Positions 6,721 through 16,062 are shown, counted from the first letter of the stretch. The stretch: DNA of 30,564 bases from Oscillospiraceae bacterium (GCA_017545325.1 JAFWOX010000006.1:1-30564); one strand, 5' to 3'. The notes: generated by a model from the letters alone, not told the origin. Numbers and translations: made by a program.

Positions 6721-9303
6721 TTATCCCGGTATGATCAGGGCGAAAATGCAGTTGTAACCGGTCGACTCGCAGCGGTCCGCTTCGGGAATATACGTTCCCT
6801 TCCGGCTGACCACCAGGGAGCACCAATAGGTCCCCGGCGGCAGATCCTCCAGAACCGAAAGGTCCTCCTCGGGCTCCGAGATCAGCATCGTCAGCTCCTG
6901 ATCGTAGACCCGGAGCAAGGGTCTGCTCCGGCTGACTCCTTCCGCGAGACGCAGCTTCAGCTCTCCCCGGAAAACCAGGATGGGGATCTCCTCCCTGTGC
7001 TCCGCGATCATCGTCTCCACGGGCTCCCCGTCGGCAGCCAGGAAACCATCCCCGGTCCAGGTCTCCGACCAGCGGGAATAAAAGTAGGGAAAGATGCTGT
7101 CCTCCCCGGAGCAGCTGACGGACAGGAGGGGGATCGGCTCCTCTTTCCCGAAGAACATCTCCCGTACGGCTGCCCGATAGTCCTCATTGATGACGTACAT
7201 ATAGCTGGAATAGGGCACATGGATGGGGATGACCGCGATCTCCTCCGCCGGGAGCTTGTAGGAGGCCAGGATCTCCTGCATTTCCCCCACCGAGGCCGCT
7301 CTCAGGTTCCAGAGCTCCTCATTGGTCTTCTCCCGGTTCGTCCCGGCCATGAGGCCGCAGGACCAGGCTCCTTCCGCCAGCTGCCAGACATAGAGCTCCA
7401 GGCCCTTATCAGTGGGGAGATCATAGTATTCCGGATATTTTTCCCGCAGGGCCATCGGGGTCACCACGGCGCTGATCCTCCCTTCGAGCACGGCGTTCAG
7501 GCAAACCAGCCAGTACACCGTGGAATCATCAGAGTACGGGTCTCCTGCCTCACTTTCATCATAATACCCATAGGCCAGGTACAGCTGGCCGGTCTCCAGC
7601 TCCAGCAGATCGTAGAACACACTGCCGGACATATCCCGCCCCGGCACACGCCAGGCGTTCCGGGTGCGCTTCCGCAGATTGGGGAGCTTGTCCTGCACAT
7701 TCCGGTAATACCGGTCAAAATTGTCTGCTGTGGGCGTGAACCAATGCTGCTTTCCGGCGGCGATCCAGGTATCCCCCTCCGTTCCCTTTCGGATCAGCAG
7801 TTTTTTCTCCGGGGTAACGCAGAACCTCGGCCAAGTCTCCGCCGGAGCCTCCGGATCGTAGACCTCAGGGAGGATGGGCAGATCCGTTCCGGCGCTGCCG
7901 GTCTCCGTCATCCATTCCCGAAACCCCTCGGAAACATAGACCACCCTCGATATTCCGTAGAACAAGCCGGAGGTCTTCCGCTCCTCCGGGCTGGGGATCC
8001 AGCGGCTTTCCCAATCCAGAAAGGCGGCGTCGAAATCAAATTCCATTCTCCATTGCCCGTCATGGTCGTAGACCACGGAGTGGTAGTCATCCTCCGCGCC
8101 CTTCCAGAAGCTGTAGCTGTTGGCATAGCGGTACTCCACCGTGACCATTTGATGATCCTCGTCCCCCAGGGTCACGCTCATGCCCAGGGTGCCGGACCAG
8201 GCGGTATTCCGGATCCGGCGCTTGCCGTATTGACGGATCAGCCCCGCCAGTTCCCTTCCCGCCTCCGGATCCAGCTCAAAGCCGCCATAATCATCGAAAT
8301 AATGCGCGTAAATGATGGCGTCCTCTTCCAGCTTCAGAGGCACGGGATCCGTCAGGAAGAACACCGCCGCCAGAGCACCCAGCAGAAGGGCCGCCAGGAT
8401 GATCCAGAAGGCGGGCTTCCGGTAATTCAGCACATTCTTCACCCGCTGCTTCACTCCCGCCTCCCCGAAGGCCAGGGGACAGGCGGCCACCGCTCTTCCC
8501 GGACGGCTCAGGTCCAGCAGGGCCTGGGAATAGTCCGCCCGAGCCTCCGGGTCCAGGTCCCGCACCGCCCGTTCGTCGCAGGCCAGTTCAATATCCCGGC
8601 AAAGCAGGACGTAGGCCAGCCAGAGGACGGGATTGAACCAGTGCAGGGACAGGAGCAGGTAGCCCAAAGGCTTCCACAGATGGTCCCGGCGGCGGAGATG
8701 GGCCTTTTCATGGGCCAGCACATGGCTCAGCTGCGGCTCCTCCAGCCCGGAGGGCAGGCAGATCCGGGGCCGGAACACCCCCAGGATAAAGGGGGAATCC
8801 ACTTCATCGCAGAGGTACACGTTCTCCCGGAGCCGCACCGACGCCCCGGTACGCCGCCGGAGGCGCAGGAAGCTCGCCAGGGCATACAGGAGCATGGCCA
8901 GCGCCCCCGCCGCCCAGATCAGAGGCAGATACTGACCGGGAGAGACCTCAGTGCTGACCCGGATATTCTGCGCCTCCCCGTCCGCCCGATTCACGGCATG
9001 GTCCCGGGGCGTTTCCCATTCCAGCGCCGGCAGGGCTCCCTCCATGGCGGAAACCAGTCCCTCCCCGGATGCCAGGGCGCTCTCCTCCAGGGGCATAAGG
9101 CTCACCCTGGACTGGGGCACGGCGGGACACAGCAGCCTCGCCGCCACCAGCAGCCACAGGAGGCAGCGGATCCACTTCGGCGCCTTCCCCAGGAGGAAGC
9201 GCAGCAGGACCACCACCGCCGCCAAAACGGCCGCGGAAAGACTCATGCGCAGCAGGACCGGGAAAAACATCCGGAGCGCCGACAGGATCGCTTCCATTCT
9301 CAC
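6721..9303 (-). CDS. M56-family (BlaR1/MecR1-like) membrane metallopeptidase sensor
   Basis: An 860-residue protein. The N-terminal 300 residues hold membrane helices near 15-40, 45-60 and 125-145 and a zinc-protease motif HEKAH (198-202) in HVLAHEKAHLRRRDH, with a downstream CDERAV that carries the third ligand. A further membrane helix near 312-336 leads to an outside region of about 520 residues. In BlaR1/MecR1 such a region is a beta-lactam-binding domain; here no SxxK/SxN/KTG set was recognised, so the signal is unknown. Known family members cleave the partner repressor when activated. The GTG start overlaps the repressor stop by four bases (GTGA); an ATG two codons later is an alternative. 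The two genes form a classical repressor-sensor operon. Confidence 0.88.
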   Translation of the reverse strand: MRMEAILSALRMFFPVLLRMSLSAAVLAAVVVLLRFLLGKAPKWIRCLLWLLVAARLLCPAVPQSRVSLMPLEESALASGEGLVSAMEGALPALEWETPRDHAVNRADGEAQNIRVSTEVSPGQYLPLIWAAGALAMLLYALASFLRLRRRTGASVRLRENVYLCDEVDSPFILGVFRPRICLPSGLEEPQLSHVLAHEKAHLRRRDHLWKPLGYLLLSLHWFNPVLWLAYVLLCRDIELACDERAVRDLDPEARADYSQALLDLSRPGRAVAACPLAFGEAGVKQRVKNVLNYRKPAFWIILAALLLGALAAVFFLTDPVPLKLEEDAIIYAHYFDDYGGFELDPEAGRELAGLIRQYGKRRIRNTAWSGTLGMSVTLGDEDHQMVTVEYRYANSYSFWKGAEDDYHSVVYDHDGQWRMEFDFDAAFLDWESRWIPSPEERKTSGLFYGISRVVYVSEGFREWMTETGSAGTDLPILPEVYDPEAPAETWPRFCVTPEKKLLIRKGTEGDTWIAAGKQHWFTPTADNFDRYYRNVQDKLPNLRKRTRNAWRVPGRDMSGSVFYDLLELETGQLYLAYGYYDESEAGDPYSDDSTVYWLVCLNAVLEGRISAVVTPMALREKYPEYYDLPTDKGLELYVWQLAEGAWSCGLMAGTNREKTNEELWNLRAASVGEMQEILASYKLPAEEIAVIPIHVPYSSYMYVINEDYRAAVREMFFGKEEPIPLLSVSCSGEDSIFPYFYSRWSETWTGDGFLAADGEPVETMIAEHREEIPILVFRGELKLRLAEGVSRSRPLLRVYDQELTMLISEPEEDLSVLEDLPPGTYWCSLVVSRKGTYIPEADRCESTGYNCIFALIIPG

Positions 9304-9665
9304 CCCTCCCGACGGGCCTCGTCAATGAGCTTCTGAATGGCGTCCGCCTCCTCCGCCGTAAGCTTGTTCCGGGAAGTAAAGGCCGCCACGAAGGCGGGCA
9401 GGGAGCCCCCGTAGGTCTCGCTGACGAACCGCTCCCCCCGCATGGCCAGGAAATCCCCCCGGGAGATTCGGGAGGAAACGGTCCCATTCACATTCTGAAA
9501 AATGCCCTTCTCACATAGCTTCCGCAGCATGGTGTAGGTGGTAGGCCGTTTCCAGTTCAGCTCCCCGCGGCAGATCTCCGCCAGTTCCCGGGAGGAAAGG
9601 GGCTCATGGGCCCAGATCAGTTCCGCAAACCGCTCCTCCACCGCCCCCAGCTTCAGGTCTTCCAT
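9300..9665 (-). CDS. BlaI/MecI/CopY-family transcriptional repressor
   Basis: A 121-residue winged-helix protein. The N-terminal 75 residues carry the family pattern: VEERFAELIW, a recognition-helix region with NWKRPTTYTMLRKLCEKG, and a wing with SRISRGDF. The C-terminal helices (AEEADAIQKLIDEARR) are the dimerisation part. It is expected to bind the inverted repeats upstream of its own gene and repress itself and the M56 protease until the protease inactivates it. AGGGGGG precedes the ATG by a few bases. No beta-lactamase gene is present in the window, so targets beyond its own operon are unknown. Confidence 0.92.
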   Translation of the reverse strand: MEDLKLGAVEERFAELIWAHEPLSSRELAEICRGELNWKRPTTYTMLRKLCEKGIFQNVNGTVSSRISRGDFLAMRGERFVSETYGGSLPAFVAAFTSRNKLTAEEADAIQKLIDEARREG

Positions 9666-9690
9666 CCTCGCGCCCCCCTGTTTATTCTCT

Positions 9691-9726
9691 ATAAACTAAA
9701 TGCAGTTTATCACCGATAAACTGCAT
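9691..9726 (-). promoter_or_regulatory. Likely BlaI-type operator upstream of the repressor gene
   Basis: ATGCAGTTTATC (9700-9711) and GATAAACTGCAT (9715-9726) form a perfect 12 bp inverted repeat with a 3-base centre. A third half site, ATAAACT (9691-9697), is inverted relative to AGTTTAT (9704-9710). The three half sites overlap the promoter, as expected for an autoregulated repressor. Confidence 0.75.
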
Positions 9727-9732
9727 TGTCAA
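9704..9732 (-). promoter_or_regulatory. Promoter of the BlaI/M56 operon
   Basis: Consensus minus-strand TTGACA (9727-9732), a 17-base spacer and TAAACT (9704-9709). Both the spacer and the -10 lie inside the inverted repeats, so repressor binding would block RNA polymerase. Confidence 0.7.
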
Positions 9733-9821
9733 GCACCGTCTTCTCCGCCGCATGGCTCCGGAGCCGGAAAAGCAAGCGGACGGATTCACGCCCTTGCGGC
9801 CGAGGCTTTCCTCTGCAGCCC

Positions 9822-9863
9822 AGCGCCCCCTGCGCAGGATGTCCTGCACAGGGGGCGCTTTTT
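9822..9863. terminator. Long hairpin after the giant surface protein gene
   Basis: Arms AGCGCCCCCTG (9822-9832) and CAGGGGGCGCT (9849-9859) pair over 11 bp. After one mismatch GCAGGA/TCCTGC adds 6 bp. The T run (9859-9863) lies on the plus strand, whereas the nearby stop (9895) belongs to a minus-strand gene. It may work in both directions or mainly stop antisense transcription. Confidence 0.65.
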
Positions 9864-9894
9864 ATGGGTTTATGGTTTGTTCTTTACCCTTGGT

Positions 9895-12800
9895 TCAGGG
9901 GATCGGGTCGTAGTCCATGACCTCGCCGCCGGGGGCGGAGTGGGAGTTGGACCAGACCTGCTCCAGGGCGACCCAGTTCCGCTCCGGAAGCTTCGCCGTC
10001 CACTGCTCCACCGTAGCCAGGATATCTTCAGCGGTCCAGACATAATCGTGGGAGTTGGTGGCCTCCTGGATCTGCGCGTAGTACCACTCGTTGGTATTGG
10101 CGTTATCCGGCCAGTTGATCATCTGCATGTAGGGCAGCAGGTGGTCCTTTTCCGGTACGCGGCCCAGGGTGCGGTTCACGATGGTGCAGGTCTCGGCGCG
10201 GGTGATGGGGTTGCCCGGCCGGAAGGTGCCGTCGGGATACCCGTTGATCAGACCAAGCTCCTCAGCCGCGGCGATGAATCTGGTGTACCAGGCGTCAGCG
10301 GGAACGTCGGTGAAGCTGGGCTGCTTGCCGAAGTACTGGTCAGCGCTGGTGAAGAAGCACACGGCGATCTTCGTCAGCTCCGCGCGGGTGATGAAGTTAT
10401 CCGGGCGGAAGGTGCCGTCCTCATAGCCGTTGATGATGCCCATGTTGGTCAGGGTGGAGATGGCGTTGTTGAACCAGTCTTCCAGCTGCACATCGGGGTA
10501 GGGGTTCGTCTGGCTCCAGTAGAGGTCACGGGCCTCATCCGTCAGCAGGCGGAAGAAGATGGTCGCCACCTCGGCGCGGGTGATCTCTCTGCCCGGACGC
10601 ACGGTACCATCGGGATAACCGACAATGTAGGCCACATGGTCCTTCGTATTCAGCACCGGCGTCTCTGTCAGCTTGTTCGTGACCGTGAAGGTGATCACGT
10701 TATTGAAGTAGGATCTCTCTATGCTGGTCTCATACCCGTCCACCGGATCCTCAATGACGCTGTAGTTGGAGCCTCCGATGGCGTTCCATTCGTACTGCCA
10801 GCCGTTCCAGTTGCCCAGCTTCTCCACAACAGCCGCCACGTCGTCCTTCATCAGGGTGACCGTCACGCTGTCGGGCCGCTTGCCGGCCGCGTTGTTGTTA
10901 TCGTCCCATCTCTTCACGATCCGGATCTTGATGGTGACCGGAGGGGGAGGAGGCGGCGGCGTGACCGAATGGGTATTGGTGATGATGTAGCCGGTCTCAG
11001 CGCTTCCGCTGACCGTGCTCACGTAGCCCGCGGGGACAACGTCCTCTTCAACGGTATAGACCAGATCCTCGCCGTTCTGCTTGGCGGGCAGGTTCCAGGA
11101 ATACTTCCAGCTGTTGCTCTCATCCAGCGTTACGCTCTCGCATTCCTCGCCGTTGACCATCAGCTTGACGTCAATGGACTCAGGCCGCAGACCATCCTTG
11201 TCGTTGCCGTCGTCCCAGACCTTGGTGACCGACAGATCCTGCCGACCCGGCGTGTAGCTGTTGGTGATCGTCAGTGCGTCGTCATCGATCTGCTTGGAGT
11301 AATCGCTTACCGCTGCTTCGTCCACGGTGAAGGTGACTTCCTTGCCGCCCTCGTAGTATTTCTCCACTTCGACTTCAGCGGTCCAGGTGTCGCCCTCGCC
11401 CTCCAGCTCGACCTCATAGGTCTTGCCGTCGGAACCGGTGACGGTGAACTTCACGCTGCCGGGCCGCTTGCCATCCTGATTATCGGCATCGACCCAGACC
11501 TTGGTCACGGTGATTTTCGTTGTTTCGGGCTCGCAGCTGTTGGTGATCGTCAGACCATCGATGCTCTTTTCATAGCCCGGCACGTCTTCTTCATCCACGG
11601 TGAAGGTGACTTCCTTGCCGCCCTCGGCGTACTTCTCGACCTTGACCTTCTTCGTCCACTTGTCGCCGTCACCCGTCAGTTCGACCTCATAGGTCTTGCC
11701 GTCGGAGCCGGTCACCGTGAACTTCACGCTCTCAGGCCGCTTGCCGTCCTGGTTGCTGGCGTCGTCCCAAATCTTGGTGACGGTGATGGTATCCTCTTCG
11801 GGTTCATAGCTGTTGGTGATGGTCAGGCCATCGATGCTCTTCTCGTAGCCGTCCACATCTTCTTCGTCTACCGTGAAGGTGACTTCCTTGCCGCCCTCAT
11901 AGTATTTTTCCACTTCGACCTCGGCGGTCCAGGTGTCGCCCTCGCCCTTCAGCTCGACCTCATAGGTCTTGCCGTCGGAACCGGTCACCGTGAACTTCAC
12001 GCTATCGGGCCGCAGGCCATCCTGGTTGCCGGCATCGTCCCAGATCTTGGTGACGGTGATCTTGGTGGTCACGGGCTCGTAGCTGTTGGTGATGGTCAGC
12101 TTCTCGTTGTCGATGGCCGCCTCATACCCGTCCACGTCCTCTTCCTCTACCGTGAAGGCGACTGTTTCGCCGTGGTCAAAGTACTTCGCTACATCTTCGA
12201 TCGTCGCCGTCCAGGTATCGCCGGTTCCGCTCAGGGTGGCTTCATAGGTGTTGCCGTCGGAGCCGGTCACCGTGAACTTCACGCTATCGGGCCGCTTACC
12301 GTCCTGGTTGCCGGCATCATCCCAGACCTTCGTCACCGTCAGGGTGTCGGTCTCAGGCGGGTAGGTGTTCGTGATCGTCAGAGTCTCATTGTCGACCCTG
12401 AAGCTGTAGTTCTTTACCTCTTCTTCCTCGACGGTGAAGGTGACTTCCTTGCCGCCGTCGTAGTACTTCGCTACGTCGGGGATCGTCGCCGTCCAGGTGT
12501 CGCCCTTGCCGCTGAGCGTCGCTTCATAGGTGTTGCCGTCGGAGCCGGTCACGATAAACTTCACGCTGTCGGGCCGCATGCCATCCTGGTCGCTGCTGTC
12601 ATCCCAGACCTTCGTTACTTCAAGCTCAATGGTCTCGGGCTCGTAGCTGTTGGTGATGGTCAGACCATCAATGGTCTTCTCATAGCCGATAGAAGTGAGA
12701 TCTTCCTCGTCCACGGTGAAGGTCACTTCCGTGCCGCCGTTGGTGTACTTCTCTACTTCGACCTCGGCGGTCCAGGTGTCGCCCGTACCGCTCAGCGTCG

Positions 12801-15800
12801 CTTCATAGGTCTTGCCGTCGGAACCGGTCACCGTGAACTTCACGCTCTCAGGCCGGACGCCGTCCTGATCGCTGGCGTCCTCCCAAACCTTTGTCACCGT
12901 GATGGTATCCTTATCGGGTTCGTGGGAGTTGGTGATGGTGCCGCCGGCTTTAACGGTGGGTGTCTCGCAGGTGTAGCCTGTAGGCACGGTGCCTTCAGTG
13001 ATGGTATATTCGATCTTCTCGCCACCACTGTACTTGGGCAGGTCCTTCCAGGTATAAGTCCAGTTGTCGCCGTCCTTCGCGATCGTGGGATCAGGAACGG
13101 TGACTCCGGAGGGCACGTTGTTGAGAGTGAGAGTGAGGGCAGTAGGCCGCTTGCCGTCCTGGTTGCTGGCGTCATCCCAGGCTTTCGTCACGGTGACGTC
13201 AGCAACTTCCGGCGTATGGCTGTTCGTGATGATGCCATCGTCAGAGGCCGAAGTCGTCTCACAGGTATAGCCTTCGGGTATGTTGTCCTCAGTGACAGTA
13301 TAGGTGAGCTCATTGCCATCCGCATCATAGCGGGGAACGGCTTTCCAGGTGTAGGTCCAGGTATTGCCGTCTTCGCTCTCCACGATCTCCGGTTCGGGAG
13401 CTGTGGTCCCGGAGGGCAGCCCATTGAGGGTCAGCTCCAGCTCCTCGGGGCGGATGCCGTCCTGATCGCTGTTGTCGTCCCAGACCTTGTCCACGTTGAT
13501 ATCGATAAGCTCATACTTGTTGGTAAAGGTTACGACATACAGCGAGTTTGTCGATTCGATCTCACCGGCTGCAGACGTACCAGTCACCTCAAATGTATCA
13601 GCCGTACCTTCACCCTCAGTGACCTCTACCGCTGCACTTTTGAAAATGAAACCGGTGGGAAGGGTCCCTTCAGTGATGGTATAGGACGAGCCGGTGGGCA
13701 GGTTATTGATGCGGATGGAGTAGCCGTCCATGACGTTCAGGACAATAGGCTTGCCGCTTTCGCCATAGTACCAGCTGCCGCCGGAATGGGTGGCCCCACT
13801 GACTACGGCATTGGTAACATCCTGCTGATTCTTGTCCCAAACAGAAATCCAGATCCAGTAGTCGGAATCATGGCCCGGGTCCTCGGCCTCACTCGGCGCT
13901 GTCTCAGGAGCCAGGGAATCCGTAACGGTCAGGGTGAAGGGGAAGACAGCGTCCTCAGGGACGTCTTCGCCCTCGACGGCCTTGATCAGGTTGAGGCTGG
14001 AGCGCCGCTCATTGATCGCCGTGAGGGAGGCGATTTCTTCATCAACATAGTACGTTGCGCCATTGAAGGTGTAGGTATCGGCTCCAGCGGGCGCCTCATG
14101 CTTTTCATCGACCTTGATGAGCATAACCGTCTCGCCGTTGATCATCATCGGGTGGACGGTGGGGATGTTCAGCTCCCAGTGGTAAGATATGCCCTTTGGC
14201 TCGGCGAATGTGAAGTCGTGACCCTCAGAGCCGGTCAGGGGTTGGCCGTTCGCCCCCATGATACCGATGGAAACATAGACGCTTCCGCTCCACACACCGC
14301 CGTCACCGAGCTTGATATCATATGCCTTTACACCGTCGCGCAGGACGTCCAGCGTAACGGGTTCAGCTGCATACGAGTCAAGCTCATTTTCCCATTCCTT
14401 GGCGACGGTGAGCTGTTCCACGGCCGTATTGGAAACGGGATCAGGATTAACAAACTCCGTGCTGCCGGATTCGCCGGTGCGCGTATCCGTATAGGAAAGC
14501 GAAGCGGTAGTGTTTGTTTTGAGGTTGCCGTTGACATCAATGTACTTCTGCACTTCGGGATCCAGGTCCTTCCATGCTCCGTCCTCGCCGGGATTGTTCT
14601 TGATGTCGGCAACGATATCCAGCGTCGCCTGGCTGGGCCAGCATTTGAAGGTAACGGTATAGGTCACATCGTTTTCCAAAACTCCGTCGATGTTCCATTT
14701 GACCGCACTGTTCTCGAATGTTGCCGCCGGGGCGTCGGTCCATTCCTCGCCCAGACCGCCGTTTGCGCTGGAGTCATACTTCTCCGCCCCGTCTTCGATT
14801 CCGCCGGCGCGGTAGTATTTGTAGGAAGAAGTGTCTACCTGAAGCAGGCTGATACTGCCGGTGGAGGTGGTCACATTGGAGGTGGTCCCGTCGGAGATCC
14901 CCACGTTGCCGATACCGGCCATCTCGATCTTCTCCAGGATCTCGGCGAAAGCTTCCTGCAGAGCAGCCGTATCAGAAGCGGAGTAGTTGTTGGCTGAAGG
15001 AGCGCCTGCAGCAGCAGTGAGGTTGGTCATATACTCTGCGCCGGCAGCAGTACCATAGGCGAAGATGGTGTAGAACCTGTCTGTTCCGACTTTAGCGGCA
15101 AGCGCAGCCGCCTCATCCGTTGCCGCGTTATAGGAATTGCCCATATTGGGTTCCTGCTCATAACCGGTACCAGCTGTATTTCCCTGCGCATTCAGATAAA
15201 ACGTCGGTGCACCGTCGGAGAAAAAGATCACGAAAGTAGGATCGCTGTCGCCAAAGCTGACCCCATCGGCCTGCCGCAGCGCAGCCTCCCAGTTGGTACC
15301 GGCGGCATTGCCGGTCGCGACTGTGACGTTGTTTACAGCCGTGACATAAGTATCGGCGCTTGTCGTTTTGGATACGTTCGTCTGCGCGGTAGTCGCAAAT
15401 GTGACCAGCGCCATCTCCACAGTGTCATTCGGGTTGCCGTCCTTGCCGTTATACCCAAGCAACGTTTCAGCCAGGCCATTCACAGCCTCCTGTGTTGCCG
15501 CAAGACGAGACTGATCCGCCTGCTGACGGCTATATCGCTGCCCAGTATACCGCGTGCCTCGGTTATTGATATCAACCCAGTCATAGTAGTATTCATTGTT
15601 GAAATTTTGCCATTGTCCATTGACGTACTGCCATCCGTTCAGACGGTGCAGAGCCACATATTCACCGTCTACAAGGCCATAAAGGTTATTCCCATTCTGG
15701 TTTGTCGCGGTGTAAGTCGTTGTGGTGTTTCCGGAATCCTCTCCCATGGATCCGGACCGGTCAACAATCACAATGACGTTGACCTTCTGGATCTGCTTTT

Positions 15801-15993
15801 CTGAATCGCCGGTCACGTTCAGCGCGATGGTGTAGGTGCCATCGCCGTTGGCCGTAACGGTCTTCTCATGTGCCGGCTCATCCCCTGCCGCCGCCTTCGC
15901 AGACGGGGCCAGAGCACCGGAGGGCATGACAAGCCCGACGATCATCAGCGCCGCAAGGAGCAGACTGAGGACCTTCTTCCCTTTGTGCTTCAT
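9895..15993 (-). CDS. Giant secreted surface protein: VWA domain, ten CnaB repeats, three SLH domains
   Basis: A 2032-residue protein. The signal peptide is about residues 1-36 (KHKGKK, hydrophobic core, AKAA). A von Willebrand A domain begins near 70 with the metal-site motif DRSGSMG (Asp78, Ser80, Ser82) and includes FFSDGAPTF. A mixed region with a divergent CnaB-like unit (VAKEW) follows. From about residue 830 ten CnaB-type units begin with VTKVWDD-like strands; the lysine there, the glutamate in FTVDEE and the asparagine in TITNS are the residues that form isopeptide bonds in this fold. A proline linker precedes a last unit, then three SLH domains from about 1780, each with GYPDGTFRP-like motifs, and a 70-residue tail. 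No LPXTG motif was seen, so attachment is probably non-covalent through SLH binding to cell-wall polymer. The likely role is adhesion or surface structure. It has its own promoter and a GGAGAGAGG ribosome site. Confidence 0.93.
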   Translation of the reverse strand: MKHKGKKVLSLLLAALMIVGLVMPSGALAPSAKAAAGDEPAHEKTVTANGDGTYTIALNVTGDSEKQIQKVNVIVIVDRSGSMGEDSGNTTTTYTATNQNGNNLYGLVDGEYVALHRLNGWQYVNGQWQNFNNEYYYDWVDINNRGTRYTGQRYSRQQADQSRLAATQEAVNGLAETLLGYNGKDGNPNDTVEMALVTFATTAQTNVSKTTSADTYVTAVNNVTVATGNAAGTNWEAALRQADGVSFGDSDPTFVIFFSDGAPTFYLNAQGNTAGTGYEQEPNMGNSYNAATDEAAALAAKVGTDRFYTIFAYGTAAGAEYMTNLTAAAGAPSANNYSASDTAALQEAFAEILEKIEMAGIGNVGISDGTTSNVTTSTGSISLLQVDTSSYKYYRAGGIEDGAEKYDSSANGGLGEEWTDAPAATFENSAVKWNIDGVLENDVTYTVTFKCWPSQATLDIVADIKNNPGEDGAWKDLDPEVQKYIDVNGNLKTNTTASLSYTDTRTGESGSTEFVNPDPVSNTAVEQLTVAKEWENELDSYAAEPVTLDVLRDGVKAYDIKLGDGGVWSGSVYVSIGIMGANGQPLTGSEGHDFTFAEPKGISYHWELNIPTVHPMMINGETVMLIKVDEKHEAPAGADTYTFNGATYYVDEEIASLTAINERRSSLNLIKAVEGEDVPEDAVFPFTLTVTDSLAPETAPSEAEDPGHDSDYWIWISVWDKNQQDVTNAVVSGATHSGGSWYYGESGKPIVLNVMDGYSIRINNLPTGSSYTITEGTLPTGFIFKSAAVEVTEGEGTADTFEVTGTSAAGEIESTNSLYVVTFTNKYELIDINVDKVWDDNSDQDGIRPEELELTLNGLPSGTTAPEPEIVESEDGNTWTYTWKAVPRYDADGNELTYTVTEDNIPEGYTCETTSASDDGIITNSHTPEVADVTVTKAWDDASNQDGKRPTALTLTLNNVPSGVTVPDPTIAKDGDNWTYTWKDLPKYSGGEKIEYTITEGTVPTGYTCETPTVKAGGTITNSHEPDKDTITVTKVWEDASDQDGVRPESVKFTVTGSDGKTYEATLSGTGDTWTAEVEVEKYTNGGTEVTFTVDEEDLTSIGYEKTIDGLTITNSYEPETIELEVTKVWDDSSDQDGMRPDSVKFIVTGSDGNTYEATLSGKGDTWTATIPDVAKYYDGGKEVTFTVEEEEVKNYSFRVDNETLTITNTYPPETDTLTVTKVWDDAGNQDGKRPDSVKFTVTGSDGNTYEATLSGTGDTWTATIEDVAKYFDHGETVAFTVEEEDVDGYEAAIDNEKLTITNSYEPVTTKITVTKIWDDAGNQDGLRPDSVKFTVTGSDGKTYEVELKGEGDTWTAEVEVEKYYEGGKEVTFTVDEEDVDGYEKSIDGLTITNSYEPEEDTITVTKIWDDASNQDGKRPESVKFTVTGSDGKTYEVELTGDGDKWTKKVKVEKYAEGGKEVTFTVDEEDVPGYEKSIDGLTITNSCEPETTKITVTKVWVDADNQDGKRPGSVKFTVTGSDGKTYEVELEGEGDTWTAEVEVEKYYEGGKEVTFTVDEAAVSDYSKQIDDDALTITNSYTPGRQDLSVTKVWDDGNDKDGLRPESIDVKLMVNGEECESVTLDESNSWKYSWNLPAKQNGEDLVYTVEEDVVPAGYVSTVSGSAETGYIITNTHSVTPPPPPPPVTIKIRIVKRWDDNNNAAGKRPDSVTVTLMKDDVAAVVEKLGNWNGWQYEWNAIGGSNYSVIEDPVDGYETSIERSYFNNVITFTVTNKLTETPVLNTKDHVAYIVGYPDGTVRPGREITRAEVATIFFRLLTDEARDLYWSQTNPYPDVQLEDWFNNAISTLTNMGIINGYEDGTFRPDNFITRAELTKIAVCFFTSADQYFGKQPSFTDVPADAWYTRFIAAAEELGLINGYPDGTFRPGNPITRAETCTIVNRTLGRVPEKDHLLPYMQMINWPDNANTNEWYYAQIQEATNSHDYVWTAEDILATVEQWTAKLPERNWVALEQVWSNSHSAPGGEVMDYDPIP
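10890..13515 (-). repeat. Tandem CnaB-coding repeats
   Basis: Ten copies of the segment encoding VTKVWDD-like starts are anchored at about 13475, 13172, 12878, 12599, 12317, 12035, 11762, 11489, 11210 and 10901. The intervals are 303, 294, 279, 282, 282, 273, 273, 279 and 309 bases, all multiples of three. Units three to eight (about 11.25-12.9 kb) encode nearly the same protein sequence, including VKFTVTGSDG and TITNSYEPE, so copy number can change in frame by recombination. Confidence 0.9.
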
Positions 15994-16062
15994 GTCTTTA
16001 ACCTCTCTCCACTTATGATTTGCATTTCTATCGTAACAACATATGGATAGCGATACACATTA

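Noticed and set aside
6709..9336. An 875-codon plus-strand frame opposite the M56 gene
   Set aside because: It is a GC-driven shadow; the minus strand holds HEKAH, membrane helices and coupling to the repressor gene.
9755..9766. Perfect palindrome GGCTCCGGAGCC
   Set aside because: It is short, GC-rich and not placed relative to a promoter, so it is likely by chance.
9895..10200. LPXTG sorting signal at the end of the surface protein
   Set aside because: The C-terminus has no LPXTG, hydrophobic helix or basic tail; SLH domains are the anchor instead.
10890..13515. CRISPR-like array
   Set aside because: The repeats are about 273-309 bases, in frame and protein-coding, with no short repeats separated by unique spacers.
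9700..14997. A 1765-codon open frame on the plus strand opposite the surface protein gene
   Set aside because: It is the mirror of the CnaB-coding repeats. It has no recognised domain, and the minus-strand frame has signal peptide, VWA, CnaB and SLH signatures.
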